From positions 1 through 16,519 of the forward strand of contig URTU01000038.1 in NCBI GenBank assembly GCA_900550925.1: DNA of 16,519 nt, written 5' to 3'. Made by a program: the position numbers and the translations under genes. This DNA is from an uncultured Alistipes sp. (GTDB lineage Bacteria > Bacteroidota > Bacteroidia > Bacteroidales > Rikenellaceae). This document shows positions 1 to 7,305 of the stretch, piece by piece. Each line of letters begins with the position of its first letter. Position 1 is the stretch's first letter. The notes under the pieces are model-generated. The model was not told the DNA's origin and did not search any database. It saw only the letters and a list, made by a program, of their open reading frames with translations.

Positions 1-2
1 TG

Positions 3-254
3 CCGCATTCGCGGATCATGATACACCAGCCGCTGGGCGGAACCCAGGGACAGGCATCGGATATCGAGATCACGGCCCGCGAGATCATGCGTACGAAGAA
101 GGAACTGTACGAAATATTGTCGCACCATTCGGGTGCTACGGTCAGGAAGATCGAGCGTGATGCCGACCGTGATTACTGGATGACGGCCGAGGAGGCCCGC
201 AATTACGGACTGATCGACGAGGTGCTGACAAAACGAAAGGATAACAACAGGTAG
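3..254 (+). CDS. clpP: ATP-dependent Clp protease proteolytic subunit ClpP (3' end only)
   Basis: This is the C-terminal part (83 codons plus stop) of the serine protease that forms the double-heptameric Clp chamber and degrades proteins fed to it by ClpX. The reading frame is open from base 3, so the start lies left of the window. Visible landmarks are RIMIHQPLGG, which carries the catalytic His of the Ser-His-Asp triad (E. coli H122 equivalent, bases 24-26), the GQASDIEI helix, and DRDYWM, which carries the catalytic Asp (E. coli D171 equivalent), followed by AEEARNYGLIDEVL. The Ser-containing half is off the window. The stop is 15 nt before clpX, so the two are very probably co-transcribed, as expected for protease and unfoldase partners. 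Family identity is certain; only the extent is partial. Confidence 0.95.
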   Translation, partial: PHSRIMIHQPLGGTQGQASDIEITAREIMRTKKELYEILSHHSGATVRKIERDADRDYWMTAEEARNYGLIDEVLTKRKDNNR

Positions 255-269
255 GAAACGAGCGATAGT

Positions 270-1550
270 ATGTCGAAGAGTAACAAGTCATATACCAATG
301 AGGATGTATGTTCGTTCTGCGGGGCGCCGCGGTCGGAGGTGGAACTTCTGTTTTCGGGGCGCGGCGGGGCCAACATCTGCAACCGCTGTATCGAACAGGG
401 ACATGCCATTCTGCAGGAAAATGAACAGGCAAACGGGTCTTCGCGCCAGGATGCTGCTCCGGCGCTGAAGATGGAGGAGCTGCTCAAGCCGGCTCAGATC
501 AAGGAGTTCCTGGATCAGTACGTGATCGGGCAGGATACGGCCAAACGATATATGTCGGTAGCGGTCTACAACCACTACAAGCGACTTTTGGCACAGGCCG
601 GAGGTAAGGATTCGGACGTGGAGATCGACAAGTCGAACATCATACTTGTCGGTCCGACCGGAACCGGAAAGACCTTGATGGCGCGGACGATAGCACGGTT
701 GTTGAAGGTTCCCTTCACGATAGTCGACGCGACGGTGCTGACCGAAGCGGGCTACGTGGGCGAGGATGTCGAGAGCATTCTGACGCGGCTGCTTCAGGTG
801 GCCGACTACAACGTTGCGCAGGCCGAACGCGGAATCGTCTTCATCGACGAGATCGACAAGATTGCCCGCAAGAGCGACAACCCGTCGATTACGCGCGACG
901 TCTCGGGCGAGGGTGTGCAGCAGGCGCTGCTGAAGATTCTCGAGGGAACGACGGTGAACGTTCCACCCCAGGGCGGCCGCAAGCATCCCGACCAGAAGTT
1001 CATACAGGTCAACACCTCCAACATCCTGTTCATATGCGGCGGTGCGTTCGACGGCATCGAGAAGAAGATCGCACAGCGGCTCAATACTCGGGCGATGGGT
1101 TACGGCCGCATGAACAGGGACGAGCAGATCGACCGCAACAACCTGATGCAGTATATCATGCCGCAGGATCTGAAGGCATTCGGGCTGATTCCCGAGCTGG
1201 TAGGGCGTCTGCCGGTGCTCACATACATGGAACCGCTGGGGCGCGAGGCGCTGCGTGCGATCCTGACCGAGCCGAAGAATGCAATTATACGTCAGTATGT
1301 CAGGCTGTTCGAACTGGACGGTGTAAAACTGACATTCGATGAGGATGCGCTCGACTATATCGTTGACAAGGCGATCGAGTTCAAGCTCGGAGCGCGTGGA
1401 TTGCGTTCGATCTGCGAGGCGGTTATGATGGATACGATGTTCGATATCCCGTCGCAGGGCAACCGGCGGTCGTTCCGCGTGACGCTGGACTATGCCCGCG
1501 GAAAGCTCGAACACTCCAGGACACGTCAGATGCTGCGAAAGGTGGGCTGA
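270..1550 (+). CDS. clpX: ATP-dependent Clp protease ATP-binding subunit ClpX
   Basis: ClpX is the AAA+ unfoldase that recognises tagged substrates and threads them into ClpP. The 426-residue protein matches the family length. An N-terminal C4 zinc-binding domain has Cys at 14, 17, 37 and 40. The AAA+ core has Walker A GPTGTGKT (128-135), pore loop GYVG (161-164), Walker B IVFIDE (189-194), the RKH pore loop (237-239), the arginine-finger box GRLPV (312-316) and sensor-2 GARGLR (374-379). The ClpP-docking loop, IGF in E. coli, aligns with MGY at 276-278. The start is the ATG 15 nt after the clpP stop, with the zinc finger directly following; there is no strong Shine-Dalgarno, which is normal for this phylum. 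A weak hairpin without a T-run lies just past the stop (1559-1572). Confidence 0.98.
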   Translation: MSKSNKSYTNEDVCSFCGAPRSEVELLFSGRGGANICNRCIEQGHAILQENEQANGSSRQDAAPALKMEELLKPAQIKEFLDQYVIGQDTAKRYMSVAVYNHYKRLLAQAGGKDSDVEIDKSNIILVGPTGTGKTLMARTIARLLKVPFTIVDATVLTEAGYVGEDVESILTRLLQVADYNVAQAERGIVFIDEIDKIARKSDNPSITRDVSGEGVQQALLKILEGTTVNVPPQGGRKHPDQKFIQVNTSNILFICGGAFDGIEKKIAQRLNTRAMGYGRMNRDEQIDRNNLMQYIMPQDLKAFGLIPELVGRLPVLTYMEPLGREALRAILTEPKNAIIRQYVRLFELDGVKLTFDEDALDYIVDKAIEFKLGARGLRSICEAVMMDTMFDIPSQGNRRSFRVTLDYARGKLEHSRTRQMLRKVG

Positions 1551-1691
1551 TCGGAGTCGCCTCTCCTGAGGCTGACGTGGCAGCTGCCGGTGGGGGGGGA
1601 TGTGTACTTCACAGTCGAATTGTACCGCCGGCTGGTAGAGTAGAGATATTTGCCGTGGCGAATCATGGCATGACGATGTATGGTATGTCAT

Positions 1692-1725
1692 GGAGCGTTG
1701 GATTATTGCTCCGCGCGTTTTTTTT
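1692..1725 (+). terminator. Possible weak intrinsic terminator after clpX
   Basis: GGAGC (1692-1696) can pair with GCTCC (1708-1712) around an 11-nt loop. Five bases later a run of eight T follows (1718-1725). The stem is short and the T-run is not directly adjacent, so this would be a poor terminator. It is the only hairpin-plus-T arrangement between clpX and manC and may just be one of the three T-tracts here. Confidence 0.3.
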
Positions 1726-1788
1726 GCATGACGGATCTCCGATTCAATTTCGGTATCCGTCTTTTTTTTGTGCGGATCTGCGTTTTGG

Positions 1789-1819
1789 TTGCTTGCCGAT
1801 CCATTTTTTTGTATATTTG
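1789..1819 (+). promoter_or_regulatory. Putative Bacteroidetes sigma-ABfr-type promoter for manC
   Basis: TATATTTG at 1812-1819 is a perfect match to the phylum's -7 consensus TAnnTTTG. TTG at 1789-1791 lies 20 nt upstream, in place for the -33 element; a fuller TTTG at 1784-1787 is spaced 24 nt. Transcription would begin near 1826 and include about 135 nt of leader before manC. Confidence 0.5.
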
Positions 1820-1960
1820 TTCCATCGGTACATGCCGTCCGTGCAGAATGGTTCGTGCCTCCCACTGCGAGATGCAGGCAAGGGTGAGGTTGATGCGAAA
1901 CATTCTGCTTCGGTATTGCCGACGGTGTACAATGCAAACAAAGCAACATCATACGATATC

Positions 1961-3031
1961 ATGACCAAAAACACCTATTGCGTCATCATGGCCGGAGGAG
2001 TCGGAACACGTTTCTGGCCGCTCAGCCGGCAAACAAAGCCCAAGCAGTTCCTCGACGTGCTCGGAACCGGCAAATCATTCATCCGTCACACATTCGACCG
2101 CTTCTCGGCGATGATTCCGCCCGAGAATTTCCTGATCATGACCAATTCGGCATACAAGTCGCTGGTGCTGCAGGACATACCAGAGATTGCACCCGATCAG
2201 GTCATGTGCGAGCCCATCGGCCGAAATACGGCCCCCTGCATCGCCTACGCTACCGAACGGCTCTTCAAGAGCGATCCCGAAGCCATGATGGTCGTCTCGC
2301 CCTCGGATCACCTCATCACCGACGAGGTACAGTTCCGCCGGATTGTCGGCGAGTGCATCGACTACGCCTTCAGCAACCAGGCGCTGATGACTATCGGGCT
2401 GAAACCAACGCGTCCCGAAACCGGATACGGATATATCCAGATGAGTGACCGCAACGATATCAGCAAGGTGAAGACATTCACCGAGAAGCCCAATGCCGAA
2501 ATGGCCCAGATGTTCATCGACAGCGGCGAATTCCTGTGGAATTCCGGCATATTCATCTGGAGCGTGCGGCAGATCCGACAGGCGTTCCAGGCCTACCTGC
2601 CCGAACTGGCCAATCTGTTTGCGGCGGCGGCCGGGAGCATCGGCACTCCGGACGAGACCCGTGCCATCGAACAGGTATTCTCCGAGTGCAAGGCCATATC
2701 GATCGACTACGGCGTAATGGAGAAGGCCTCGAACGTATATGTTCACCGCGGCGACTTCGGCTGGAGCGACATGGGTACATGGCGTTCGCTCTACCAGTAT
2801 TACGCGAAGGATGACAACGGAAATGCCTGCACGTCGAATGCTGTTGCCATCGACACGTCGGGCTGCATGATCGCGATTCCCAAAAACAAGATTGCCGCAA
2901 TAAACGGCCTGAAGGATTTCATAATCGTCGACACGCCGGACATACTGATGATATGTCCGCGATCGAACGAACAGATTATCAAGACATTCATGAACGAGGT
3001 GCAGTTTCTTGACGAGAACGGCCATGTCTGA
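1961..3031 (+). CDS. manC: Mannose-1-phosphate guanylyltransferase (GDP-mannose pyrophosphorylase)
   Basis: This enzyme makes GDP-mannose from mannose-1-phosphate and GTP in the cytoplasm, feeding mannose and fucose into surface glycans. The 356-residue protein is a single nucleotidyltransferase domain; the C-terminal phosphomannose isomerase domain of bifunctional enzymes is absent. The signature loop AGGVGTRFWPLSR is at residues 11-23, with the K-P-K-Q motif just after. It is followed by EPIGRNTAPCIAYAT and the sugar-phosphate motif FTEKP (173-177). I chose the ATG at 1961 because homology starts there; the open frame extends 128 codons further upstream but runs across the putative promoter. 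murF follows after 127 nt on the same strand with no terminator between, so co-transcription is plausible. Confidence 0.93.
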   Translation: MTKNTYCVIMAGGVGTRFWPLSRQTKPKQFLDVLGTGKSFIRHTFDRFSAMIPPENFLIMTNSAYKSLVLQDIPEIAPDQVMCEPIGRNTAPCIAYATERLFKSDPEAMMVVSPSDHLITDEVQFRRIVGECIDYAFSNQALMTIGLKPTRPETGYGYIQMSDRNDISKVKTFTEKPNAEMAQMFIDSGEFLWNSGIFIWSVRQIRQAFQAYLPELANLFAAAAGSIGTPDETRAIEQVFSECKAISIDYGVMEKASNVYVHRGDFGWSDMGTWRSLYQYYAKDDNGNACTSNAVAIDTSGCMIAIPKNKIAAINGLKDFIIVDTPDILMICPRSNEQIIKTFMNEVQFLDENGHV

Positions 3032-3158
3032 TTGCCAACCGTTGCCATAACTCCCGCTGCCATACTTCACATCCGGAACGGCATGTGCGGAACATTACCG
3101 GCAGTGGTGCGATATGTGCATCCGGCTCAATAACATACAAAAAACAGAAAAAAACATC

Positions 3159-4418
3159 ATGTCACGTTTATACGACATATTTTCGGAGTCGGAAGGCGTA
3201 ACGACCGATTCGCGGTCGATCCGTCCCGGCTCGATCTTTTTCGCCCTGCGCGGCGAGACCTTCGACGGAAACCGCTTCGCCGTCGATGCCCTCAAAAAGG
3301 GTGCGGCATACGCCGTCGTAGATGACCCGAAGGTCATCGAGGAGGCTGAACAAGAGTTCTGCAAGCGTCTTATTCTCTGCGACAACTCGCTCAAGGCGCT
3401 CCAGGAGCTTGCCTGCGAACACCGCCTCGAACTCGGAATACCGGTCATCGCGGTCGCCGGCAGCAACGGCAAGACAACCACCAAGGAGCTGATCACCCGC
3501 GTGCTGGCCGAGAAATTCAATGTATACGCCACCCACGGCAACCTGAACAACCATATCGGAGTCCCGCTCACCCTGCTTTCGATGACGCGCGAAACCGAGT
3601 TCGGAATCGTCGAGATGGGAGCCAGCTCGTGCGGCGAGATCGCATTGCTGACATCCATCGCCCGCCCCAACTACGGCATCCTGACCAACGTCGGACGGGC
3701 CCACCTCGAAGGGTTCGGAGGGGTCGAAGGGGTTCGGCGCGGGAAGGGCGAACTGTACGACTTCCTGGCCGAATCGGGCGGACGGGCATTCGTCCCCGAC
3801 GACGACAGTACGCTCATCGACATGGCTGCCGAGCGGCCGAATCTTTCGGTCGAATACTATTCGGTTACGGCGGCCGACGGCGTTCCAAACCACCTCGAAG
3901 GCAAATACAACCTTCGCAACATCGCGGCGGCAATGGCTATCGGACGCTATTTCGATGTCGATGAGGAGCGTATACGCCACGCCATCGAGAGCTACCGTCC
4001 CGACAACAACCGTTCGCAGCGGCTGGTTACCGGACGCAACTCTCTGATAGTTGACTGTTACAACGCCAACCCGTCGAGCATGCAGGCTTCGCTCGACAAC
4101 TTCATCGCCGAAGGTTCCGAACTGCCCAAGATGGCCATTCTGGGCGACATGCTCGAACTGGGCCGGTGGGCCGTCGACGAACACCTCGCCGTAATCGACC
4201 GTGCCGTGAAGGGCAACATCCCGACGATCTGGCTCGTAGGCCGGTACTTTGCCGAGGCTGCCGCCGGATATCAGACTGACTCGACGGCCGACATACGTCT
4301 GTTCGCATCGCGCGACGAGGCGGCTGCAGAACTCACGGCACATCCGGTTTCGGGAAGCTTCATCCTCATCAAGGGTTCGCACGGCGTGGGGCTCGAAAAG
4401 TTGCTCGGCCTGCTCTGA
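3159..4418 (+). CDS. murF: UDP-N-acetylmuramoyl-tripeptide--D-alanyl-D-alanine ligase MurF
   Basis: MurF adds D-Ala-D-Ala to UDP-MurNAc-tripeptide, the last cytoplasmic step of the peptidoglycan stem peptide, using ATP. The 419-residue protein has the Mur ligase order. The N-terminal substrate domain has TTDSRSIRPGSIFFAL (15-30) and GETFDGNRF. The central ATPase has P-loop GSNGKTTTK (101-109), then NLNNHIGVPLTLL, EMGASSCGEI and LTNVGRAHLEGFGG. The C-terminal domain has DCYNANPSSMQASL and LGDMLELG. I chose the ATG at 3159, preceded by an A-rich tract. An in-frame ATG at 3114 would add 15 Lys/Asn-rich residues with no family similarity. It stands alone here rather than in the usual dcw cell-division cluster. 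It is slightly shorter than E. coli MurF. Confidence 0.95.
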   Translation: MSRLYDIFSESEGVTTDSRSIRPGSIFFALRGETFDGNRFAVDALKKGAAYAVVDDPKVIEEAEQEFCKRLILCDNSLKALQELACEHRLELGIPVIAVAGSNGKTTTKELITRVLAEKFNVYATHGNLNNHIGVPLTLLSMTRETEFGIVEMGASSCGEIALLTSIARPNYGILTNVGRAHLEGFGGVEGVRRGKGELYDFLAESGGRAFVPDDDSTLIDMAAERPNLSVEYYSVTAADGVPNHLEGKYNLRNIAAAMAIGRYFDVDEERIRHAIESYRPDNNRSQRLVTGRNSLIVDCYNANPSSMQASLDNFIAEGSELPKMAILGDMLELGRWAVDEHLAVIDRAVKGNIPTIWLVGRYFAEAAAGYQTDSTADIRLFASRDEAAAELTAHPVSGSFILIKGSHGVGLEKLLGLL

Positions 4419-4461
4419 TCCGACCACAACGTTACTAACCATAAAACACACTCATTACGTC

Positions 4462-5403
4462 ATGAAACGCTTCATCTTTTCCATGATCCTTCTGCTGTCG
4501 GGGCTGACACTTTCGGCAGCCGAGGAGCCCGTCAAACTCGAAACCCCGACCGGAACCTTGTACGGTACGCTCGCCGTACCACAGGAGCCTTCGCATACGG
4601 TTGCCCTCATCATCGCCGGTTCGGGTCCTACGGACCGTAACGGCAACAGCGCCGCGGGTCTCAACACCGACTGTTACCGCATTCTGGCCGACACGCTGGC
4701 GGCACACGGATATGCCTCGCTGCGCTACGACAAGCGGGCTATCGGCGAGAGTGCCTCGGCCTGCGAGAGCGAAGAGCAGCTCACCTTCGACACATACATC
4801 GACGACGCCGTGGCATGGGCCGACAAGCTGGTTGCCGACGAACGCTTCGACCGCGTGGTGCTCATCGGTCACAGCGAAGGGGCTTTGATAGCGCTCGTTG
4901 CGGCGCAACGTTCGGATGCCGTGTGCGGTGTTATTTCGCTGGCCGGCGCCGGCGAACCGATCGACGCCGTTTTGATGCGGCAGATCTCCGCACAGTCACA
5001 GGAGGCGGCCGAGGCTTGCCGACCGATAGTCGAGAAGCTGAAGGCCGGCGAACGCGTCGACGAGGTTCCGTTCTATCTTCAGTCGCTGTTCCGCCCGAGC
5101 GTGCAGCCCTTCCTGATCTCGAACATGAAGTACGACCCCGCCCAGGAGGCCTCAAAACTCGGCAAGCCGCTCATAATTATCCAGGGCACGACCGACATGC
5201 AGGTTACGGTCGACGATGCCCGCAAGCTTGCTGCGGCGGCACCGAAGGCCGACCTGAAGATTATCGAACGCATGAACCACGTCCTGAAATGCTGCGACAC
5301 GATGAGCCAGCAGGCTCAGATGTTTGTCTATGTCAACCCGACCATCGCCCTGGCGCCCGGACTTACCGAAGCCATAATCGAATTCTTCGACAAGGTGGAC
5401 TGA
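4462..5403 (+). CDS. Secreted alpha/beta hydrolase (serine hydrolase)
   Basis: This is a 313-residue exported hydrolase of unknown substrate. A signal peptide (KR, then a hydrophobic core, cleavage near SAA|EE at 20) suggests a periplasmic location. The alpha/beta-hydrolase triad is readable: nucleophile elbow GHSEG with Ser138, acid Asp245 in QGTTDMQV, and His273 in MNHVLK. The oxyanion region AGSGPTDRNGNS (52-63) resembles the family of bacterial esterases and peptidase-like hydrolases with an HGSGxxDR-type loop. The ATG at 4462 is chosen because the signal peptide starts there; the open frame extends upstream into murF. It follows murF by 43 nt and precedes a strong terminator, so it is probably the last gene of a manC-murF-hydrolase unit. 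The context suggests an envelope role but does not identify the substrate. Confidence 0.88.
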   Translation: MKRFIFSMILLLSGLTLSAAEEPVKLETPTGTLYGTLAVPQEPSHTVALIIAGSGPTDRNGNSAAGLNTDCYRILADTLAAHGYASLRYDKRAIGESASACESEEQLTFDTYIDDAVAWADKLVADERFDRVVLIGHSEGALIALVAAQRSDAVCGVISLAGAGEPIDAVLMRQISAQSQEAAEACRPIVEKLKAGERVDEVPFYLQSLFRPSVQPFLISNMKYDPAQEASKLGKPLIIIQGTTDMQVTVDDARKLAAAAPKADLKIIERMNHVLKCCDTMSQQAQMFVYVNPTIALAPGLTEAIIEFFDKVD

Positions 5404-5488
5404 TTTCCGCACAGCGACCGTAATCCCTTATCAGGGGAGCGCATGGACGGGTTCTGCGAGTGCAACGGTCCGCATAACCTAAAAACAC

Positions 5489-5545
5489 AACTCATCACGG
5501 AGCGGCCGGAGATTATGTCCGGAACCGGTCCGTGATGAGTTTTTT
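5489..5545 (+). terminator. Strong intrinsic terminator after the hydrolase gene
   Basis: A perfect 13-bp stem (5489-5501 with 5529-5541; AACTCATCACGGA pairing with TCCGTGATGAGTT) encloses an inner CCGGA/TCCGG hairpin (5506-5510 with 5518-5522). It ends in a T-run (5540-5545 region). It sits 86 nt after the hydrolase stop and closes that transcription unit. Confidence 0.92.
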
Positions 5546-5736
5546 ATTGCACCTTTTTTATTGTGCCCAGCCGCCAATCCCAATCCAGCCCGCGGCAAGT
5601 TCTCCGGTTGCCCTCCTGCCGACAGGCCATTCCCTTCCGCCCGCATACCCGCCCGATCGGACTCCCCGCCCGAACATCGCAAACGGTCGCGAAATGCCGC
5701 CACCAGAACACATTTCGCAAAAAAGTGGACGGTTTG

Positions 5737-5768
5737 TTGTCGAGTCTGCAAAATTTTGACGATATTTG
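5737..5768 (+). promoter_or_regulatory. Putative promoter for asnS
   Basis: GATATTTG at 5761-5768 matches the -7 consensus TAnnTTTG at 7 of 8 relevant positions. TTG at 5737-5739 (within GGTTTGTTG) lies 21 nt upstream as a -33 element. Initiation would be near 5775, about 30 nt before the asnS ATG. An 8-bp inverted repeat, TCTGCAAA (5745-5752) and TTTGCAGA (5765-5772), spans the -7 box. Confidence 0.5.
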
Positions 5769-5804
5769 CAGATAATTTATTTTTAAAGCATCATTGATAG
5801 AACC

Positions 5805-7199
5805 ATGTTAAGCGGAGGAAGAACCAAAATCGCGGATCTGCTCAAATCCGAACAACGAAATATCGAAGTGACCGCCAAAGGGTGGGTGCGCACCAAGCGC
5901 GGAAATAAAAACATAGCCTTCATAGCCCTCAACGACGGATCGACCGTACATAACATTCAGATCGTGGTCGACCTGGCCAAGTTCGACGAGGCCCTGATCA
6001 AGGATATCACAACCGGCGCCTGCATTCGCGTCGACGGTACGCTCGTGGATTCGGTAGGCTCGGGACAGCCCGTCGAGATACAGGCCGCCAAGATCGAAAT
6101 ATACGGCAAGGCCGACTCGTCGTACCCGCTACAGAAAAAGGGCCATTCGCTCGAATTCCTGCGCGAAATAGCCTACCTGCGCCCCCGTACAAATACCTTC
6201 GGCGCAATACTCCGTATCCGCCACGCCATGGCATACGCCATTCACAAATACTTCAACGACCGCGGATTCTACTACCTGCACACGCCGCTCATCACCGCCT
6301 CCGACTGCGAAGGCGCCGGCGCAATGTTCTCGGTCACCACGCTCGACCTGAACAACGTCCCCCGCACTCCCGAAGGAAAGGTCGACTATTCGCAGGACTT
6401 CTTCGGCCGCCCGTGCAACCTCACCGTTTCCGGACAGCTCGAAGGTGAACTCGGAGCGCTCTCGCTCTCGCAGATCTATACCTTCGGCCCTACATTCCGC
6501 GCCGAAAATTCAAATACCCCGCGCCACCTGGCCGAGTTCTGGATGATCGAACCCGAAGTGGCATTCTACGACCTGAACGACAACATGGATTTCGCCGAGG
6601 ATTTCCTCAAATACCTCATCCAATACGCGCTCGACAACTGCGCCGACGACCTCGAATTCATGAACCGCATGTGGGACAACGAACTGTTGGAGCGTCTGCA
6701 CTTCGTCGTCGAGAACGACTTCAAGCGCCTCGACTACACCGAAGGTATCGAAATCCTCAAGGCCAGCGGCCAGAAGTTCGAATTCCCCGTCGACTGGGGC
6801 TGCGACCTGCAGAGCGAACATGAACGCTACCTGGTCGAGAAGCACTTCAAGCGTCCGGTCATACTGATCAACTACCCCAAGCAGATCAAGGCCTTCTACA
6901 TGAAGCAGAACGACGACGGAAAGACCGTCCGCGCCATGGATGTGCTCTTCCCGAAGATCGGCGAGATCATCGGCGGTTCGGAGCGCGAGGCCGATTACGA
7001 CAAACTCATGGCCCGCGTCAAGGAGCTCGGCATGAACGAGAAGGAGATCTGGTGGTATCTCGATACCCGCCGCTGGGGCTCGGCTCCGCACAGCGGTTTC
7101 GGACTCGGGTTCGAACGCCTGCTGCTCTTCGTGACCGGAATGGCAAACATCCGCGACGTCATTCCCTTCCCGCGTACGCCGAAGAACGCCGAGTTCTGA
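5805..7199 (+). CDS. asnS: Asparagine--tRNA ligase
   Basis: Class IIb aminoacyl-tRNA synthetase that charges tRNA-Asn with asparagine. The 464-residue length is typical. An N-terminal OB-fold anticodon-binding domain (about 1-110) carries VTAKGWVRTKRGNKNIAFIA and the QPVEIQA strand. The catalytic domain has LRPRTNTFGAILRIRHAMA, motif 2 with FRAE (231-234) and the AsnRS-type continuation NSNTPRHLAEFWMIEPE, and motif 3 GFGLGFERLL (431-440) followed by RDVIPFPRTP. The absence of an AspRS GAD insertion and the N-S-N-T-P-R-H sequence favour AsnRS over AspRS. The start at 5805 follows a plausible promoter with a leader of about 30 nt. rpoN follows 106 nt later with no obvious terminator between. 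Confidence 0.97.
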   Translation: MLSGGRTKIADLLKSEQRNIEVTAKGWVRTKRGNKNIAFIALNDGSTVHNIQIVVDLAKFDEALIKDITTGACIRVDGTLVDSVGSGQPVEIQAAKIEIYGKADSSYPLQKKGHSLEFLREIAYLRPRTNTFGAILRIRHAMAYAIHKYFNDRGFYYLHTPLITASDCEGAGAMFSVTTLDLNNVPRTPEGKVDYSQDFFGRPCNLTVSGQLEGELGALSLSQIYTFGPTFRAENSNTPRHLAEFWMIEPEVAFYDLNDNMDFAEDFLKYLIQYALDNCADDLEFMNRMWDNELLERLHFVVENDFKRLDYTEGIEILKASGQKFEFPVDWGCDLQSEHERYLVEKHFKRPVILINYPKQIKAFYMKQNDDGKTVRAMDVLFPKIGEIIGGSEREADYDKLMARVKELGMNEKEIWWYLDTRRWGSAPHSGFGLGFERLLLFVTGMANIRDVIPFPRTPKNAEF

Positions 7200-7305
7200 C
7201 GCTGCCGGGCGGCCTCACGCTGCTCTACTCGCCCAAAACGACAAATGAAGAGGCCCGTAACTAAAATATGGTTTAAAAACTGAATTTAGAAAAAGGTCCT
7301 TAACT

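Larger units (their letters stand above)
1551..1960. other. Gene-less 410-bp stretch between clpX and manC
   Basis: I see no convincing gene here. An open frame runs through it in phase with manC, but its translation is low-complexity and Cys/Arg/Phe-rich, and manC homology begins only at base 1961. Just after clpX there is a short hairpin (GCCTC/GAGGC, 1559-1572, with GTC/GAC extending it around a bulged A) and a perfect 10-bp palindrome (1579-1588). Three T-tracts (8, 8 and 7 T) start at 1718, 1762 and 1804. The best promoter candidate for manC is at 1789-1819, which would give a leader of roughly 135 nt. A second, weaker GATATTTG box sits at 1645-1652 with TTG 22 nt upstream. A structured leader RNA is possible but I recognise none. 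Confidence 0.6.
5404..5804. other. Gene-less 401-bp spacer between the hydrolase gene and asnS
   Basis: It holds the intrinsic terminator (5489-5545), a C-rich stretch of about 150 bp (roughly 5565-5710) with no recognisable feature, and an AT-rich promoter region directly before asnS. Short open frames here begin inside the terminator or run through the promoter and have Pro/Arg-rich translations without family resemblance, so I call no gene. Confidence 0.7.

Noticed and set aside
288..1952. Very long minus-strand open frame (554 codons) opposite clpX, and similar long antisense frames at 2075-3070, 3168-4451, 8550-9650, 12878-14035 (plus, opposite tkt) and 15641-16489
   Set aside because: Each lies opposite a confidently identified gene. 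Their translations are Arg/His/Val/Asp-rich without domains, as expected from the mirror of GC-rich codons.
1577..1960. In-frame 128-codon N-terminal extension of manC
   Set aside because: The translation is Cys/Phe/Arg-rich with poly-T-encoded Phe, crosses the promoter candidate and T-tracts, and the enzyme family begins at 1961.
5532..5797. Small open frames (about 70-78 codons) between the hydrolase gene and asnS
   Set aside because: One begins inside the terminator and all are Pro/Arg-rich; they run into the asnS promoter and overlap each other in different frames.
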